The position numbers and the translations under genes were made by a program. Positions 12,138 to 26,300 of a stretch of 64,000 bases of DNA are shown here, piece after piece. How positions within the stretch are numbered: position 1 is the stretch's first letter; each line of letters begins with the position of its first letter. This DNA is from Cryoendolithus antarcticus (Eukaryota; Ascomycota; Dothideomycetes; Cladosporiales; Cladosporiaceae). The stretch is taken from contig NAJO01000013.1 of assembly GCA_002077065.1 (NCBI GenBank), positions 248,001 through 312,000 of the forward strand, read 5' to 3'. A model generated the notes under the pieces. The model was not told the DNA's origin. It worked only from the letters and a program-made list of their open reading frames with translations, and made no database searches.

Positions 12138-15096
12138 ATGGACCTTGACCACGACTACGAGCAGCAGCAGCAGCAGCACTCCACTGCCGCGCCCGCTGCG
12201 AACAATGCGCGCCACTCCTACCACGCCGCCTCCCAGAACCCTTCACGCCGCTCCACTGGTCTCGCAAGCACAGTGAATAACCCGACTGCGCAGCAGCACC
12301 AGCACTCGGCTTACGGCACTCCCTCGATCGACTCACGCACAGCCTCGCTACACATCTCCTCGCCTGCTCGTGGTGTGCAATCCCAGCGCGACGCAATGAC
12401 CACGCGCAATGGCGACGTGAACGACGATATGGCCATGGAGGACGACGATCCCTACAACAGCGCCAAGTACTCGAGACCGCCGGCGCAGAACAGGCTATCC
12501 ACGCAGTACGTGCCCACGCAAGGTGAAGACGCGGCTTCGAGGGCAGCGGCGCGGTACTCGCCTATGAACACTTCACCTACAGCATCTTATGCCAATAGCC
12601 CGCAGCAGCCTCAGCAGCAGCAAGGCGGTAGTGCTGCTAATCACTATACTTCGTATACGCCACAGCAGTCTGCAAGGCAGTCACCGGCAAGACAGCAGAA
12701 CCAGTTCGCGTCGCCGACGGGGTCAAGGTATTACGCTTCACCGAGTACATCGCACCGCGCACATGCTTCGCAGCTGCCGCCGCTGCAGTCGAACATGTCG
12801 CCTGATTCGTACTACCCTCAGTCCGCAACTCAGCAGCTGAACGCTGTGTTTGGTCGGGAGCAACCTACCTCGAATGCCGCACAGCCAAACTCACACGTAC
12901 CATTCAATGGCAAAGGGCCGGTGCCGCAGATGCAGAAGGTGCATGATGTGTCGCAGCTGGAGACTCGAATTAACGCGCAACCGCCGTTCAGACGCGCGAA
13001 TCCGGAGGGAGGCTTCATCAGCCCATTACAGGCGCTCACGACACATCTGCCGGCTACGTATCGGATATGCAATCCCACGTTTCAATACGAGAGTTCGCGG
13101 AACCCGCGACGAGTGCTCACGAAGCCGAGCAAGGGCGTCAAGAACGATGGGTTTGATAATGAGGATAGTGACTATATCCTCTATGTCAATGACATCCTTG
13201 GGTCGGAGGAAACGAACCACAAGAACCGATATCTGATCCTGGATGTGCTCGGTCAAGGAACATTCGGCCAAGTGGTCAAGTGCCAGAACCTCAAGACGCA
13301 GGAAGTCGTCGCTGTGAAAGTCGTCAAGAACAAGACCGCGTACTTCAATCAGAGTATGATGGAAGTGTCCGTTCTGGACCTTCTGAACGGACGCATGGAC
13401 AAAAACGACGATCATCACATTCTGCGGCTGAAGGATACATTCATCCATCGGCAGCATCTTTGTCTGGTCTTCGAGCTGCTGAGTGTGAATTTGTACGAGC
13501 TGATCAAACAGAATCAGTTCAGGGGATTGAGCACTACGCTAGTCAGGGTATTTGCGCAGCAATTGCTGAACGGGCTTTGCTTGTTGAGTAAGGCGAAGCT
13601 GATACATTGTGATTTGAAGCCGGAGAATATCCTGCTGAAGAAGTGAGTACCTGTCAGCGTGTGGGAGGGGTAGTGGAGTGAAGATGCTGATCAAATTGCA
13701 GTCTTGAGAGTCCGATCATCAAGATCATCGATTTTGGCTCGGCCTGCGATGAGCGGCAGACCGTGTACACGTACATACAGTCGAGATTCTATCGATCGCC
13801 GGAGGTGTTGCTTGGACTGCCATACTCAGCTGCCATCGACATGTGGTCCCTCGGCTGCATTGTTGTTGAGCTCTTCCTCGGCTTGCCGCTCTTCCCTGGC
13901 AGCTCAGAATACAATCAGGTATCGCGGATCACAGAGATGCTGGGTCTACCGCCTACCTGGATGCTGGAGGTGGGCAAGCAGTCTGGCGAGTTCTTCGAGA
14001 AAGTGCATGATGAGTTCGGGCGGCGGACCTATCGTCTCAAGTCCATGGAGCAGTACTCCAGGGAACATGGGACGAAGGAGCAGCCTAGCAAGAAGTACTT
14101 CACTGCGACAAGACTGCCGGATATTATTAGGAACTACCCAATGCCGCGGAAGGGCATGAAGCAGAATGAGGTCGAGCGAGGTGAGCAATCCCCAGCTGAA
14201 AGGATTGAGCAGGCATACTGACAAGTACAGAAATGGCGAACCGCGAAGCGTTCATCGACTTCGTCCACGGCCTCCTTAATATCAATCCTCTCGAGCGCTG
14301 GTCGCCACAACAAGCCCGCACCCACCCCTTCATCACCCAACAGAAATACACAGGCGCTTTCCAACCGCAGATGAACCTCAAAGTGTCGACCTCCCGCTCG
14401 CCAGCCCCAGGCGTGCAACAACAGCAACAAGCCGAAGCACTTTCCAAACAACGGGCCCAAGCACAACAAGCCCAGCAAGCCCAACAAGCCGCCACAGCCG
14501 CCTACGCAGCCGGCATGCACACCATGACCCCGCAAGTCTACCCATCGACACCACAGCATATATTGCCGCAGCAAGCCCAGCAGCAGCCGCCGATGTACAA
14601 CACGATGTATTCACCGGGCGTAGTCCCACCACCTTACCCCTCTCAGCCCTCCTCAGCAGTCTACCCCCAACAGCAAATCCCCATGATCCAGCAACCGCCC
14701 GCTGCCGCAGCGGCTCCATACGGCCAAACCATGTACGCTCAACACCCCTCAGGCGGCGGTCGACAACGCGCAAGCACAATGGACGGCAACTCCACCGGCA
14801 TCCCCGCCGCTTTACAGCGCGTAGTCTCACACCTCGATCCCAACGCGCCTATCCGCCTGCAGCCTAGCCCGGCTTACTACCCGCCTCCGCAAGACGGGCA
14901 GGAGAGTGTCGGGAATGTCGGCGGACGGCGACGGCAGAGTCGCGCTGTGGCTACGAGGGGTGGCAATGGACAGGGAGAGAGAAATTTCGTGAGGGTGCTT
15001 GAGGATCGGACGTTGGAGGAGGGGGGATGGGCGCAGCAGAGTGGGCTTGAGGGAGGGGCAGGGAATGGAGGGTGGGTTGGGGGGAGTAATGTGTGA
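12138..15096 (+). CDS. YAK1: Dual-specificity protein kinase Yak1 (DYRK family)
   Basis: Yak1 is a nutrient/stress-responsive DYRK kinase that antagonises PKA-driven growth. Exons are 12138-13642, 13702-14180 and 14231-15096, giving 949 aa. The first 350 residues are Gln/Ser/Pro-rich and begin with a CAG-encoded polyQ run. The kinase domain starts near residue 364 ([15 protein letters not shown]) and has VAVKVVKN (ATP-site Lys), [12 protein letters not shown] (catalytic loop), IIDFGSAC and the DYRK activation loop Y524-T-Y526 followed by [11 protein letters not shown]. It then has the usual CMGC helix region. The C-terminal 200 residues are again Gln/Ala-rich ([12 protein letters not shown]). 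The introns (59 and 50 nt) fall inside the kinase domain and restore [12 protein letters not shown] and [16 protein letters not shown]. Confidence 0.94.
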
Positions 15097-16019
15097 GGGG
15101 AACACATGGGTGGGAAGGGAAACGCACTATCGATACCGAAGGTCGCCAACTCGACTTGAGAAAGGGCAAAGATTGACCCAACGTGGCGGGTGATGAGGAC
15201 CGATCCACACCTCTCGAACGCGCTGGGCACGCGAACTTCTTTGGCGTCACGATGAGGCTACGGGGCTCGGACTGGACATTTCGTGCGATCATCGAGCAGA
15301 TTATCATCCACGCGTGGCAGACGACGGAAATATCCAAAAGGCACAGGCAAGACCGGCCTCGACTTGCTAATGACTCTGCTGGCCACTTTGTCAAGTGTCG
15401 CGTTATTGCACCTTGCTACAATTGCGCTGTCAAATGAACAGTTGGCAGCTCACTGCACCACGCGCGATAATGAGTGTCGCACACCGCAGCCAAGCGGGCG
15501 AGACAGGAGGCCCTGAGCGGAGCAATGCTCTCGGGAAGTCAAGGCAAAGTAGACTGGAAGGGAGGCACACTTGCTTGCGAGACACATGGTGAGGGCCCTG
15601 TAGACTGCGGATCTATAGTATCGCGTATGTGATGATCTGCCATCAGCGATGCAATCTGGACAATGCTATGACTTCCTGAACTACTGCTGCTACTCGTGCT
15701 CTGTGCCGTCGATGATCTCTTCTGCACTGCTGACTGTACAACCTGACTTGTAGGCGGCGCAGACTCATGCTCACCTGCCCAACATTGCTTCAATCGACGG
15801 GGCGTTGTGCTCGCACGCGGGACGTCACTCGATGCCCGCTGGGTCGATGCCTGCCGTTGTGTACGAGGCCCTGCTGCAGCGGTGGGAAAGTCTGTCGAGT
15901 GCATAGATCTTCGCCTTCGAGTCCAGCGACAGCAAGCCGACCAACGATGCGACCCAGCTTGTGGTTACATCATGAGCTGTAGTCAGTACTTTCCCTCCTG
16001 CGACTGTTGTTGACTAAGC
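15097..16019. other. Intergenic region, convergent 3' ends
   Basis: This 923-nt gap lies between the converging Yak1 and TAD2 genes. Open frames on both strands (for example 15539-15904, minus) are Ser/Thr/Pro-rich but show no domain, splice logic or conserved look. I see no gene here. Confidence 0.45.
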
Positions 16020-17076
16020 TCAGCCAGCCGCCTCGCCACTCCCATTCAGCATAACAGTCGCCACTTTTGGTGCCAGCTCATCGGCCGAGCCTGGCAGGCT
16101 CATCGAAATCTCGGACATCGGCGACAATATGGGCAGCGTCTCCATCGTGGCAGTGATCGTAGTCGTAGCTTCGGACTTGGGCGAGAGGAGCATCGAGGTG
16201 CCGTTGGGCAGCGGCTTGCCATTGGGACTTAGCATCTCGATGGGCAGGATCTCGGTCTTCAGCTCCCGGTTCTTTTTGGGCTTGGGCTCAGGTGCTGCAG
16301 ATAGGCGTCAGTAAAGGTGGACATGAGTTGAGTGGACGGGACGATTCACCCTTATCGTTCTCCTGTACGTAGAATCTGCGCAGCAGCATGATGGCCTCCT
16401 CCCTGAATAGTCCTCCGTAGACCGGGAACGGCGGATCGACGCCCTCGTCCATGTGCACCGTCATCACACCTCCAGTGCCACCGAATCGATCATTGAGGCA
16501 GCCGAAGTAGACTGTGCGGATTCCGTACTGCCGCAGAGCGGAAGCACACATGATGCATGGCTCGACAGTCACGTACAGATCCGTGTCGCGTAGGATGGAC
16601 TGAGGGTACTTGGACATGATCTCCGCGAGGGCGACGAACTCCGCATGCCTCGTGCCCTACATGCGTCATTAGCATCACCATCTATCCTCGTCACCCGTCG
16701 AATCAGATGAAGTTGCAATACATACACACAAACTAGCATTCGTCCCATTGATGCCCCGTCCAATCACCTCCCCCTCCCTCACGAAAACACACCCCACCGG
16801 CGTCTCATCGCTCGCAAGCGCCATCTCCGCCATCGCAATAGCCTTGCGCATGAATCCCTCATGGTACTCGCGGTTTGGGATCGGTGCGAACACCATTTCG
16901 GCGGTGATGGGGTGGCGGGAGAGGTTTGTTAGAGGGCGTCCGTCGGGGCCGAGAGGAAATGTAGGCGCTACCTCTGAAGGTGGTGGTGATGGGGTGCGAG
17001 GAGGTGGTGGAGACGCATCGTGGATAAATGTTTGGGAAGGAGAGGTGTTGATTGGGGTTGATGGAGAGGAAGGCAT
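16020..17076 (-). CDS. TAD2: tRNA-specific adenosine deaminase subunit Tad2 (A34-to-inosine)
   Basis: Tad2 is the catalytic subunit of the Tad2-Tad3 deaminase that makes inosine at the wobble position of tRNAs. Exons on the minus strand are 17076-16726, 16656-16350 and 16294-16020, giving 310 aa. The deaminase core shows EGFMRKAIAMAEMALASDE, TPVGCVFVREGEVIGRG, then TRHAEFVALAEI (zinc His and proton-shuttle Glu) and EPCIMCASALRQ (zinc Cys pair). The 69-nt intron (gtatgt..gtag) joins NASLC to GTRHAEF; the 55-nt intron joins NDK to APEPKPKKN. The N-terminus is a Pro/Ser-rich extension of about 70 residues. The C-terminus carries a basic patch (KPKKNREL) and a Met/Ser/Thr-rich tail of about 80 residues, which looks like a lineage extension. 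Confidence 0.93.
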
Positions 17077-17357
17077 GGTTGTGGAGCCTTGGGATTTGAG
17101 ATTGGGCAGGCGCGGGTGCGGATGCCCCAGATCCAGCTCAATGTGCGTTTGCGACGCGATAAGTGGTGGTACCGAGTGATGGCATATTGGACACTGTGGT
17201 ATTTGGAGTGAAGAGGTAATCAGGTTCTGTTTGTATTGTATGAGATCATGTGCAAACGGGGAGTGCTGAGCAGCAAACGCCTACAACGCCACCAACGCCA
17301 CATCTATATCATCTATAATTGAGCGAGTACTATGTAGACTCACGTTACTGCGTATCG
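17077..17357. promoter_or_regulatory. TAD2 upstream region and NRPS 3' flank
   Basis: This short gap contains the TAD2 promoter (minus strand) and the 3' flank of the NRPS gene, both on the same strand. No motif was identified. Confidence 0.4.
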
Positions 17358-20300
17358 TCAGGCCTCTATCAATTCATTCAACGACTCGCGAACGCCTTCA
17401 ACGAATACCTGCGCTTCCTTCAGGCCCAGCAAAGCATGCGGACAGAATATCCCCATGTCGAGGGCGCCATCTCTGACAGTCGCCTCGATATCGAAAGAGT
17501 GCTGCGAGAGATCAGTGATATGATTGATGGTAGGGGGTGAACGGCGACATACCTTGTATGCGCGCATTTCCGGCAGTCCCTGCAATGGCGCCGGCATTGC
17601 GAACTCGTCACTACCTGGCCTGGAGATCATCTCTGCTCTCTGCTCAAATCGTCCATCATTCGTTCCTTCAATCCTGATGTCCGCGTCGCCGCTGATGCTT
17701 TCTTCGGCATCAGGGAGCTTTAGGAAGTTCACAAAGCAGTCCACAGTCACACCAGTCCACCTCTCGACTTCCCACAGCGCGACGGCACTGTTTACTGTAG
17801 TGCCAATATCTTGAAGATCTCGACGTATCTGCTTCGCACTGTCGAGCAATGACTTTGATCTCACGTCGCGAACAGCGAGAGGCACCAGGTTCAGCGTTGG
17901 CGCTCGCAATGAGGACAAGTTGTCGAGGTGTGAGCGATTGGCCATATAGATGCCGAGCACCACGTCATTGCCTCCAGATGCTGCCTGGCCGAGACAAGCG
18001 TAGACTTTGGCGCACGCTGCGAAGAAAAGGGACTGTATGCTGATGTCGTACTCGCGAGCTAGAGCCGCGAGCTCAGAAGTGCTCGGCATCAGCGCAGGCT
18101 GAAAGATCTCCACTCGGCCGTCCCTATCCGCGATGGTGCGTACCGAAATTTGCCTTTGCTTGGTATTGCGCAAGTAACCAGTCCAGAATACCTGTCTTTT
18201 CTGCTGTGCCTCATCTGTGACTCCGAGTGCAACGAAGTCCTCCTGAGTCACAGTCTTTGGCGCAAGTCTGAAGCCTCGCAATAATGTTTCGAAGTCCGAT
18301 ATCAGCCCTGGTACGGAGACTGCATCGTAAAGTGCGTGATGTATGGACAGTCTGAGCTCCCAAATGCGATTGCGCTTGTTGACTTGTAGATGCACCATTG
18401 GTCGCGAATCATCAGCTCTCGGCACTTCATCCCCAAAGATGATAGCATTTTCGACAGTCCTTAAGACAGCCTGGACGAGTGGGACCTCTGTGTTCTTTGT
18501 CGAGACGAAGACGGTTCGTAAGATGGGCTGCTCCACAATGAGCTGCCTCCACGCAGTCCGCATGACAGCTTCGCCGACATTGCCGTGCAGTGTGTAGGTG
18601 AATGTCGGATGGAAAAGGGTGCCTCGTGAGCGTGCCCAGATCTGGAGCATGTAAAGCTGCACTGGCAAAGCAGGCAAGACGGACTCAATATCCACCGCAT
18701 CAATACCGGCGAGCTCGGGAATGTAGTCGCCCACATGATCCTTGAGGTACTTCGAGACCGTCACCATCGAAGAAACGGCGTTCTCGGGAGGTGTGGTCTC
18801 CTTCTCATGTACGATCTCTGCGATGCGGTCGACTCTGCGCGCATGCAGCAGCTCACTAACTGTGATGTGTATGTTCTGTTTCTTGAGCAAACTGGCAACC
18901 TTGATCGCCGAGATTGAGTCAATGCCAACGCTATCGAGTGTCGCTGTAAGTCTTATGTCGGCGACTGTAACCCTAGATACTTGGGCAAACACCTCTCTAA
19001 TTGCCAGCGAGTGCGTCCTGTCTCCGGGCTTCTCTTCACGAACACGCTCTCGTCGATGGCCAGGCTCTGGCCTTTTCTCGTCCTCCTGGAGCGTGACGGT
19101 CGGCAGCCCACAGATCGATACTCGAGAGCCCGTGAAAGCTACGGTGTGCTTGTCTGGCTCGTTGACAATGCGACTCAACACATCGGTCATCGCGTCCAGA
19201 AGCTGCTCTGAACCTCGCTGATCGAGTACCTCCGCCTTGCAAGCTGCGCGGAAGTGGATCTCGTCTCCCACAACCTCCATCTCCACGGCTACTGGATACT
19301 CGATATTTGCGCTGCTACGCACCGATGTATATAGCGGCGTCTCTGGATTCTCGGTCGTAGGCGCCGGCCGCTTCTGGTACAGGAAAAGGGTATCGAACAG
19401 TGGTAAAGGGCGAGAGCTCGTGTCATCTGAGCAGCTTGCAGCGTGTGCCGCTTGTATGGCTCGAAGCGGCGTCCTGGCATATGGCAGCATCTCAGTAGTG
19501 GCATTCTGGATCTGATGAAGCACATCGCGACGACTTCCATGTAGTGCACTGCGCATGACGACGGTGTTCATGGTTGGAAACATCGTGTTCTCAGCTTCCT
19601 CGGTGTCGCGACAAGCAAGCACTACTCCGAATATAACCTCGAGTCGGCGCGCATAATGAGCGAGGGTAACAGCCCAACACGTCTGCGCTAGACTCTGCAG
19701 CGAAATCCCCTGCTCCTGACAGAATTCTCTTGCATACTGAGCCGAGATCTCGGCAATTCTTTGAGTGCGATGGACCTTTTCTTGCAAGACCTTCGGGGTG
19801 GATGCTCGCGAAAAAGGAGAAGGCGTAGCGCCATGTAGTGCACTGCGCCAGTAGGAGACTGCACTGTTACTCATGGCGTTCAGCGAGGCTTCGATGGCTT
19901 CATCTGCAAACGGCCTTCTGGAAGACACTCGGCCAAGATACGCATTCTGCAGGTCGGTATGGAGTATCGCAAGACTATGCCCATCGTACTGAGCATGAGC
20001 AAGCGACAAGATTAGATACTTGTCATTCCTTATGGTCACCAAGGTCAATCTTGTTGGCGCGCGAGAGCGGATCGTGGCCTGCACATCCCGACGGATCTCG
20101 TCTAGCACACGGGTCACATCCGATATATCAGAGAGAGCCAATTGCGCCATGTGAGCTTTGCCAGGCTTCCGGATCATCTGCGCAAATGCGAAATCATTGT
20201 CTGGAGACTCAATGGGCACGAAAATTGTGCGTAAGACTGGCGACTGGTCGCACACGTTCTGCCATGCTGCGAGAAGTCTTTGCACGTCTGTGTACGGGGA

Positions 20301-23300
20301 AAGATGCAACACATCATGGTTGTAGTACTCATGCAAGTCCGAACGAACCATCTCAGCCAGGAGACCTTCTTGCAGTGGGGTGCAAGGCAGTACGCGTTCG
20401 ACATTGTGAGGAGAGATACCACTCGGTAGCCGAAGATTCTTTTGCAGACTGAGTTCGAGTGACTTCAGCTTACTTGGTGTAGGAGATGTCTGCGCAACGT
20501 GAGGATGCTGCTGCGTATATTGCAAGATTCGGAGAATAGTCTGGGCTCGCAGCACTTCGCTGATAGGTATGGTCAGGCCTAGCTTCCGTAGTCTTGACAC
20601 GAGCTTGACCGCGTCTATGCTATCGAGTCCCAGTGCGAAGATGGTGGAGTGCTCGTCGACAGTGGCGTCGTCAATTTGCGCCAGGCAGGCGATTTCACGG
20701 CGCAGCTGACTCGCTGCGGACGTCCATGTAAAGTTGTGCACCCCGTTGAGGTCGCCGTCCGGTACGGGCGCTCGATGGTGACTCTGCGATTCGACGATGC
20801 GGGCGACTTCGAAGTCATCACTTACATGTCGGTGCTCGTCTCTACAGATGAGATCGAGAGCACGCCCAAAATCAGTAACAATCGTCTGCAAAGCGGTCTC
20901 ATCGGCAGTCCGACCCTGTGCAACGGCTGTCACTTGAAACACGCCGGAAGCATTGAGCTCGACTTCGAACGCGAGCGGATACTCAGCAACAGGCGTTTCG
21001 TCCATCCTCTGCCAGAAATCTGTATTCAGGACTCGAGTGTTGGCATCGTCAGCATTGAAGACGAACAGGACATCGAATAGTGGCTCGGCACCAGCGAACC
21101 CGCACCACTTCCTGATGCTGCGCAACGAACTGTGTTGGTATGGCACTGTGGCCGCACTGACATCATGAGCACGCTTCGCGACGTTGCGCCATGTGTCGTT
21201 TCTCTGCAGCCCGAGCTGTCTGGGGATGGTATTGAACATCGGACCGATCGTCTTATCACCATCATTGAGAGCCACGTTGCGACCAGATACTACTGTGCCG
21301 TATATGATGGTCTTCGGAGCGAATTGGTGCAGAGCTAGTGCGAAGCATGTCTGGGCGATCGCTGCACTCGAAACTTGTAATCGTCTGCAGAGTTCAGTGA
21401 GAGTGACCCGATCTCCAAATGAGCAGGAAATGACATGCGTTCCTGTCGATGCCAGATCCTCACACGACGGGAGCGGCATGGGCACAGCTTGACGTAGTTG
21501 GCGCTTCCAGAAGTCGTCGGATCCATTGGTATCGAGCAGTGGCCCATATGGCAGCACATCCGTGAAGTTAAGACCGTAATACAAGTCATCATCGCCCATG
21601 TATACACGTGCCACTGTATTGAGAAGTAGATCCATTGCGATTCCATCGTACAGCGCATGGTGCATGTACACTGTCAGCATCACACCACCAGGGTGGTTCG
21701 TGACGAATAGTTCGAAGGGCCTGATGACATCGACTTCATTACGCGTAATCCAGTCGGATCGATGGTGGTCCACAGCCTTGTCAAGATGTCGCGTGATCTC
21801 TGACGAATACCACGGGACCTCAGCCTCGCATAGCACTGCTTGTACGTAACCGTCGTCGGTGCTGATGAACCTCGTACGAAGGATTTGTACTTGATCAGAC
21901 ACGCTTCGCCATGCGGACTGGAGCCTTGGAATGTCCAGATGGTCGACCTTGTATCTAAAATGGTTGAAGTAAGGCCTGTCTGCCCTACGCGATGATTCGA
22001 GCAGAAGCCCTTCTTGCAGAGGCGTGCATGGCGCAACAATCTCAAGTTTGTTCGCAGGAACACCAAGACGCCGAGCGCACGTCGCCCGGTACCGCCGATC
22101 GCAAGCTACCATGGAGAGCTGAACTTGCTTTACTGCTGCATCATGATCATGGCTGACGGACCTGTGTGATAGCGCCCTAGCGAGCTCATCGATCTGAGGA
22201 TTCTGCATGATGACGGCTACATTGGCAGCATCGAAGCCAGCACTTCGCAGAGAGGTTGCAAAAGCTATTGCAGAAATGGATGACAGTCCGACAGAGAAGA
22301 TATTCGTCGAGCCTGTCCAAGAATCTGTGCTGGCAGACAACAATCGGCCAAGGACACTGCAGACCTTCAGTTCGTCCTCTGTGAGTTGCGATTCCTCCCG
22401 AGTGCCAATCGACTCGTGCTGCACAGTGGTCATGTGATGCTTCATGAAGTAGCTCGTGAGCCTTTCCGCGTCGACCTTGTTGTTCACTGTAAGCGGTATG
22501 TGGCTCAGGTATAAGATTCTAGTCGGCACCATGTATCCGGGAAGTCGACTCTTGCATGCCTTCATAGCAGCCTTGGCGACACCATGAGCTTCTTGAGAGT
22601 CGTCGACATGGAGATCTAGAGGCCCAGACTTCGCTGTACTCGCCATGAAGGCCACTAGTGTCTGCTTATCGGCAGCCTTGACGACAACAGAAGCTGCCTC
22701 GATGTCCCCAGGCGAGCACGAGCGCAAAGTGACATCGACTTCTCCGAGATCAAGTCGCTGGCCTCTAAGCTTCACCTGGGTGTCTTGGCGGCCGATGAAC
22801 GAGAAAGAGTCATCTGCGAGCTGTCGAACCAGATCGCCTGTGCGATAAATGCGATCGCCGTTATCGAGCGTAGGAAACTGTCTAGCGGTGAGGTCGGGTC
22901 GACCAAGATAACCTTTGCCAACAAGAACACCACTGATGCAGAGCTCGCCAACAGCACCTCGAAGTACGGGCTCGGTCGTGCCCAGCTTTAGAACGTAAGA
23001 TCCGACATTGTCGAACTGGGGCCCGATATTCGACGGTTTAGATTCGGGATTGATACAAGTATTCATCGTCACTCCTATGCTGCATTCGGTTGGACCATAG
23101 CCGTTCCTGAGGCAATCATACCCTCCCCACTTCTCGATCAGATCTGGGCGAAGTGCTTCTCCCCCAGTGATGAAGATGCCGTTGTGCAGGCTGGGCACGT
23201 CTCTTGGCTCTATAAGTCGTGCCAACGACGGCGTAAGGTCCAGATGAGTGATGTGGAGCTTCTGTATGAAGCCGCTCAAGTCGTCGAGCATGAGGTCTCG

Positions 23301-26300
23301 TGGTGCGCCGACGACCGCAATGCCGACACTCCAGCTCCAGAAGTTCTCGAGAACCGAAACATCAAACCAATAAGAAGCAAATTGCAGCCATCTCGATTCA
23401 CTGTTCCATCGGCCGGCGAACATGCGATGGAAGGACAGAATGAATTGGATGACACTACCATGCGTGATCTCAACACCTTTCGGCTGGCCTGTCGTGCCCG
23501 AGGTGTACAGACAGTAGCACAAGGCCTCGCCGCTGAGTTCGGAGATGTCCACCTTTAAAGTCGGAAAGGCATCGAGGCTACTGTTCGATATGTCCACAAC
23601 ACGCGTTTCCGAAAGCGTCTTGTCACGCAAATCACCGATAGTCAGCATGAGTTCTGCCTTCGAGTCTCGCATGATGAATTGCTTCCTCGCAACTGGTAGC
23701 TCCGGATCGATGGGAAGGAATGCACACCCAGCTTTGAGTATGCCAACAAACGCCCAGGCAGCGTCTGGGCACTTCTCCATACAAAGCGCCACGATACTAC
23801 CGCTTCGTACGCCATGCGATCGGATCAGCTGCGCAACCTGGTTGGCGCGATCATCAAGCTGGGCATACGTCCACGTCCTATGACTGGACGCAGTGCCTTC
23901 GAAGTCCAGAACGAAGTGCAGAGCAACCTTCTCTGGATGGAGTGCGGCGCCTCGTTCTACCCATTGGTGTAGATGGACTACCTCGGTGGGCAGTTTGGGC
24001 TTCTTTGCAGGCGTCATCGAGTAGAGTCTTTCTGTATGTACCATGTGTGAAAGATCGTCCCCGCTCAGCATCTCCGCGAGCACATGGTCGTATTGCTCGA
24101 GAATTAGACCTGCACGCGCTGGAGGCACGATGTCGTTCCTCGTTGTCACTCTGAGCTGAATCTGACCATCTGGCTGCGCTTGTAGCTCCATAGAGACTAC
24201 GTAGTCTACAGCAGAGGTCTGATCAACGATCTTCCAAGCAGTCCCCTGTCCAGCGCTCCGTTTCGAACTCTTTTGATACACGAAGACCGTATCGAACAAA
24301 AAGTTGCGATCCGCATACCGCTGCATCTCGGTCATAGACGTGAAGCGGTAGCGCTGCATTGATGCATTATAGTCTACCATGCCCTCAAGAATTGCAGTGG
24401 ACGATTCAGCGGTGTCGCACACGACTGGCACGGTGCTGAGAGCTGGGAACATGACATCCTCGTGCTGTGCGGCACTTCTTGTCGAGTACACTGTTCCGAA
24501 TGTGACATTCGTCTCACCAAGATATGCCGCTAGAACCACTGCCCATGCTGCCTGACCAGCAGCTTGTATGGTGCAACTCCGAGTGTAACACAAGCGTTCA
24601 AGTTCTGTGAGGGACAGCAGCGAAGTGTGCAGGCTTGTACTCACGCCAGTGTCGTCCGTGATGCAGGGATGCAGATTGGGGAATGGTGAGAAACTAGATG
24701 ATTCGAGTGCTCTGCTCCAAAAAGCTTTGCCGTCAATGTTCTCACCTTCCAGAGTACTTCGCAGTACGTGGTCGAAATTGGTGGGAGGGCCAAGGTCTTG
24801 ACCTTGTACAGCTTGCATCAAGTCGGCAATCAGTAGATTCAGACCATCAGCATCGTACAGAGCATGATGAATAGAAAGACGAAGTTCTTTTGCATTGTGG
24901 TTGCATTGAATTGCTGCAGTCCATAGTGGGCGATGGAGCTGCTTGACCAATTTTCTTGAGCTTTCAACAGCGGTCTGACTCTCACCATCTCTTAAAAAGG
25001 GTACGGTTAAAACTCCAGCGCTGTAAACAAGAGCTGCGAAAGGCCGCCGGGCATCTCCTGTCTCACAAAAGCCCATCCGCAGCACTGCGTGCTTCGATTG
25101 CACGGCAGTCAGTGCCTTGCGCAGATGCTCGTCTGTGATACCGTCCGGAATGTCGTAGGTGATGTGATTGACGTAAAGCTGACCATTCGACTGTATGGAC
25201 TGTGATAGCAGAGCTGACTGCACGAATGTTGCGGGACGTACTCGTTCAATGTCTTCTTTCGGTAGCCCGGATGACCGCAGCAGCCCACCTCGGTGCTGTC
25301 TGTCGTATGCTTCGAGATTCACTCCATCTGCAACTGGATTGGCCGTCTTCAGCGACGCATGAGCTGCCTTCGCTATTGCAGCTGGCGTGCGATGTTCCAT
25401 TACATCCGTAGCACTGACCTGCAGTCCCGAAGAACGGAGTTTCGAAGCGACCGTGACCGCATTCAAACTGTCAAGACCAAGTCTGTACAAAGACGTGTCT
25501 CGGGTGATAGAGATTTGAGGCACGTTTGAGGTAATGGCTAGTGTTTGACGGACTAGTGTCTCTTCCCGGGTCCAAGCAATAGCATCTTCTCCGTTAGTTG
25601 CCACTATCTGTTCGGAAGCCTCTGGTGAGCTGTGAGTGACAAGGGTGCCGTCGACGACGCTCGTGTCGAACCCCGCAATCGACCGCACATCTCCGCCGGG
25701 GTAGCGTATACAGCACTGAAGGGATGCGGCAAACGCATTCGCAAGAGCGTAGGCACTCTTGGATTTGAAGTATTGTGATTGATAGTGAACCACGATATTC
25801 CACTCACTTTCCTGCTGCAAGACCTCTAACACAAGAGGGATATCCATGACGCCGGTTTCGCCGCGCAACTCCCACACGGCACCATCCAGGGGTCGTGCGC
25901 GTGGCTGCAGTATCAGAAGCGAGTCGAAGAGATGACGAGATGGATGTAGTGAAGCAGCCTGAATCCTGCGAAGCGGCGCAAGCTGGTACGGTTCTTCTTC
26001 CAGCCTCTGATCTTGCAGACTGCGCAAGAAAGCAGCGTTATTCCGGTCAACCCCCAGTTCTGCGAGTACGGGTATGGTGTTAAAGCAGGGCGCGAGCAGC
26101 CTGTCAACACCAGGGATCTGAACAGATCGACCACTCACCACGTCGCCGAAGCAGATGGTGTCTGAACTCTGTGCCCGACAAAGGACCTTGGCCCAGGAAG
26201 CTTGCACCAGACTGAGATGGCTAACCTCATGTTTGGTGCAGAATGATGTGAGCTCAGCCATCGTAACCCCAAGCTTATGAGTCAAGTGGGATGAGGTCCC

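Noticed and set aside
16020..16235. Separate small gene at the TAD2 3' end
   Set aside because: A clear 55-nt phase-1 intron joins it to TAD2 as its C-terminal exon.
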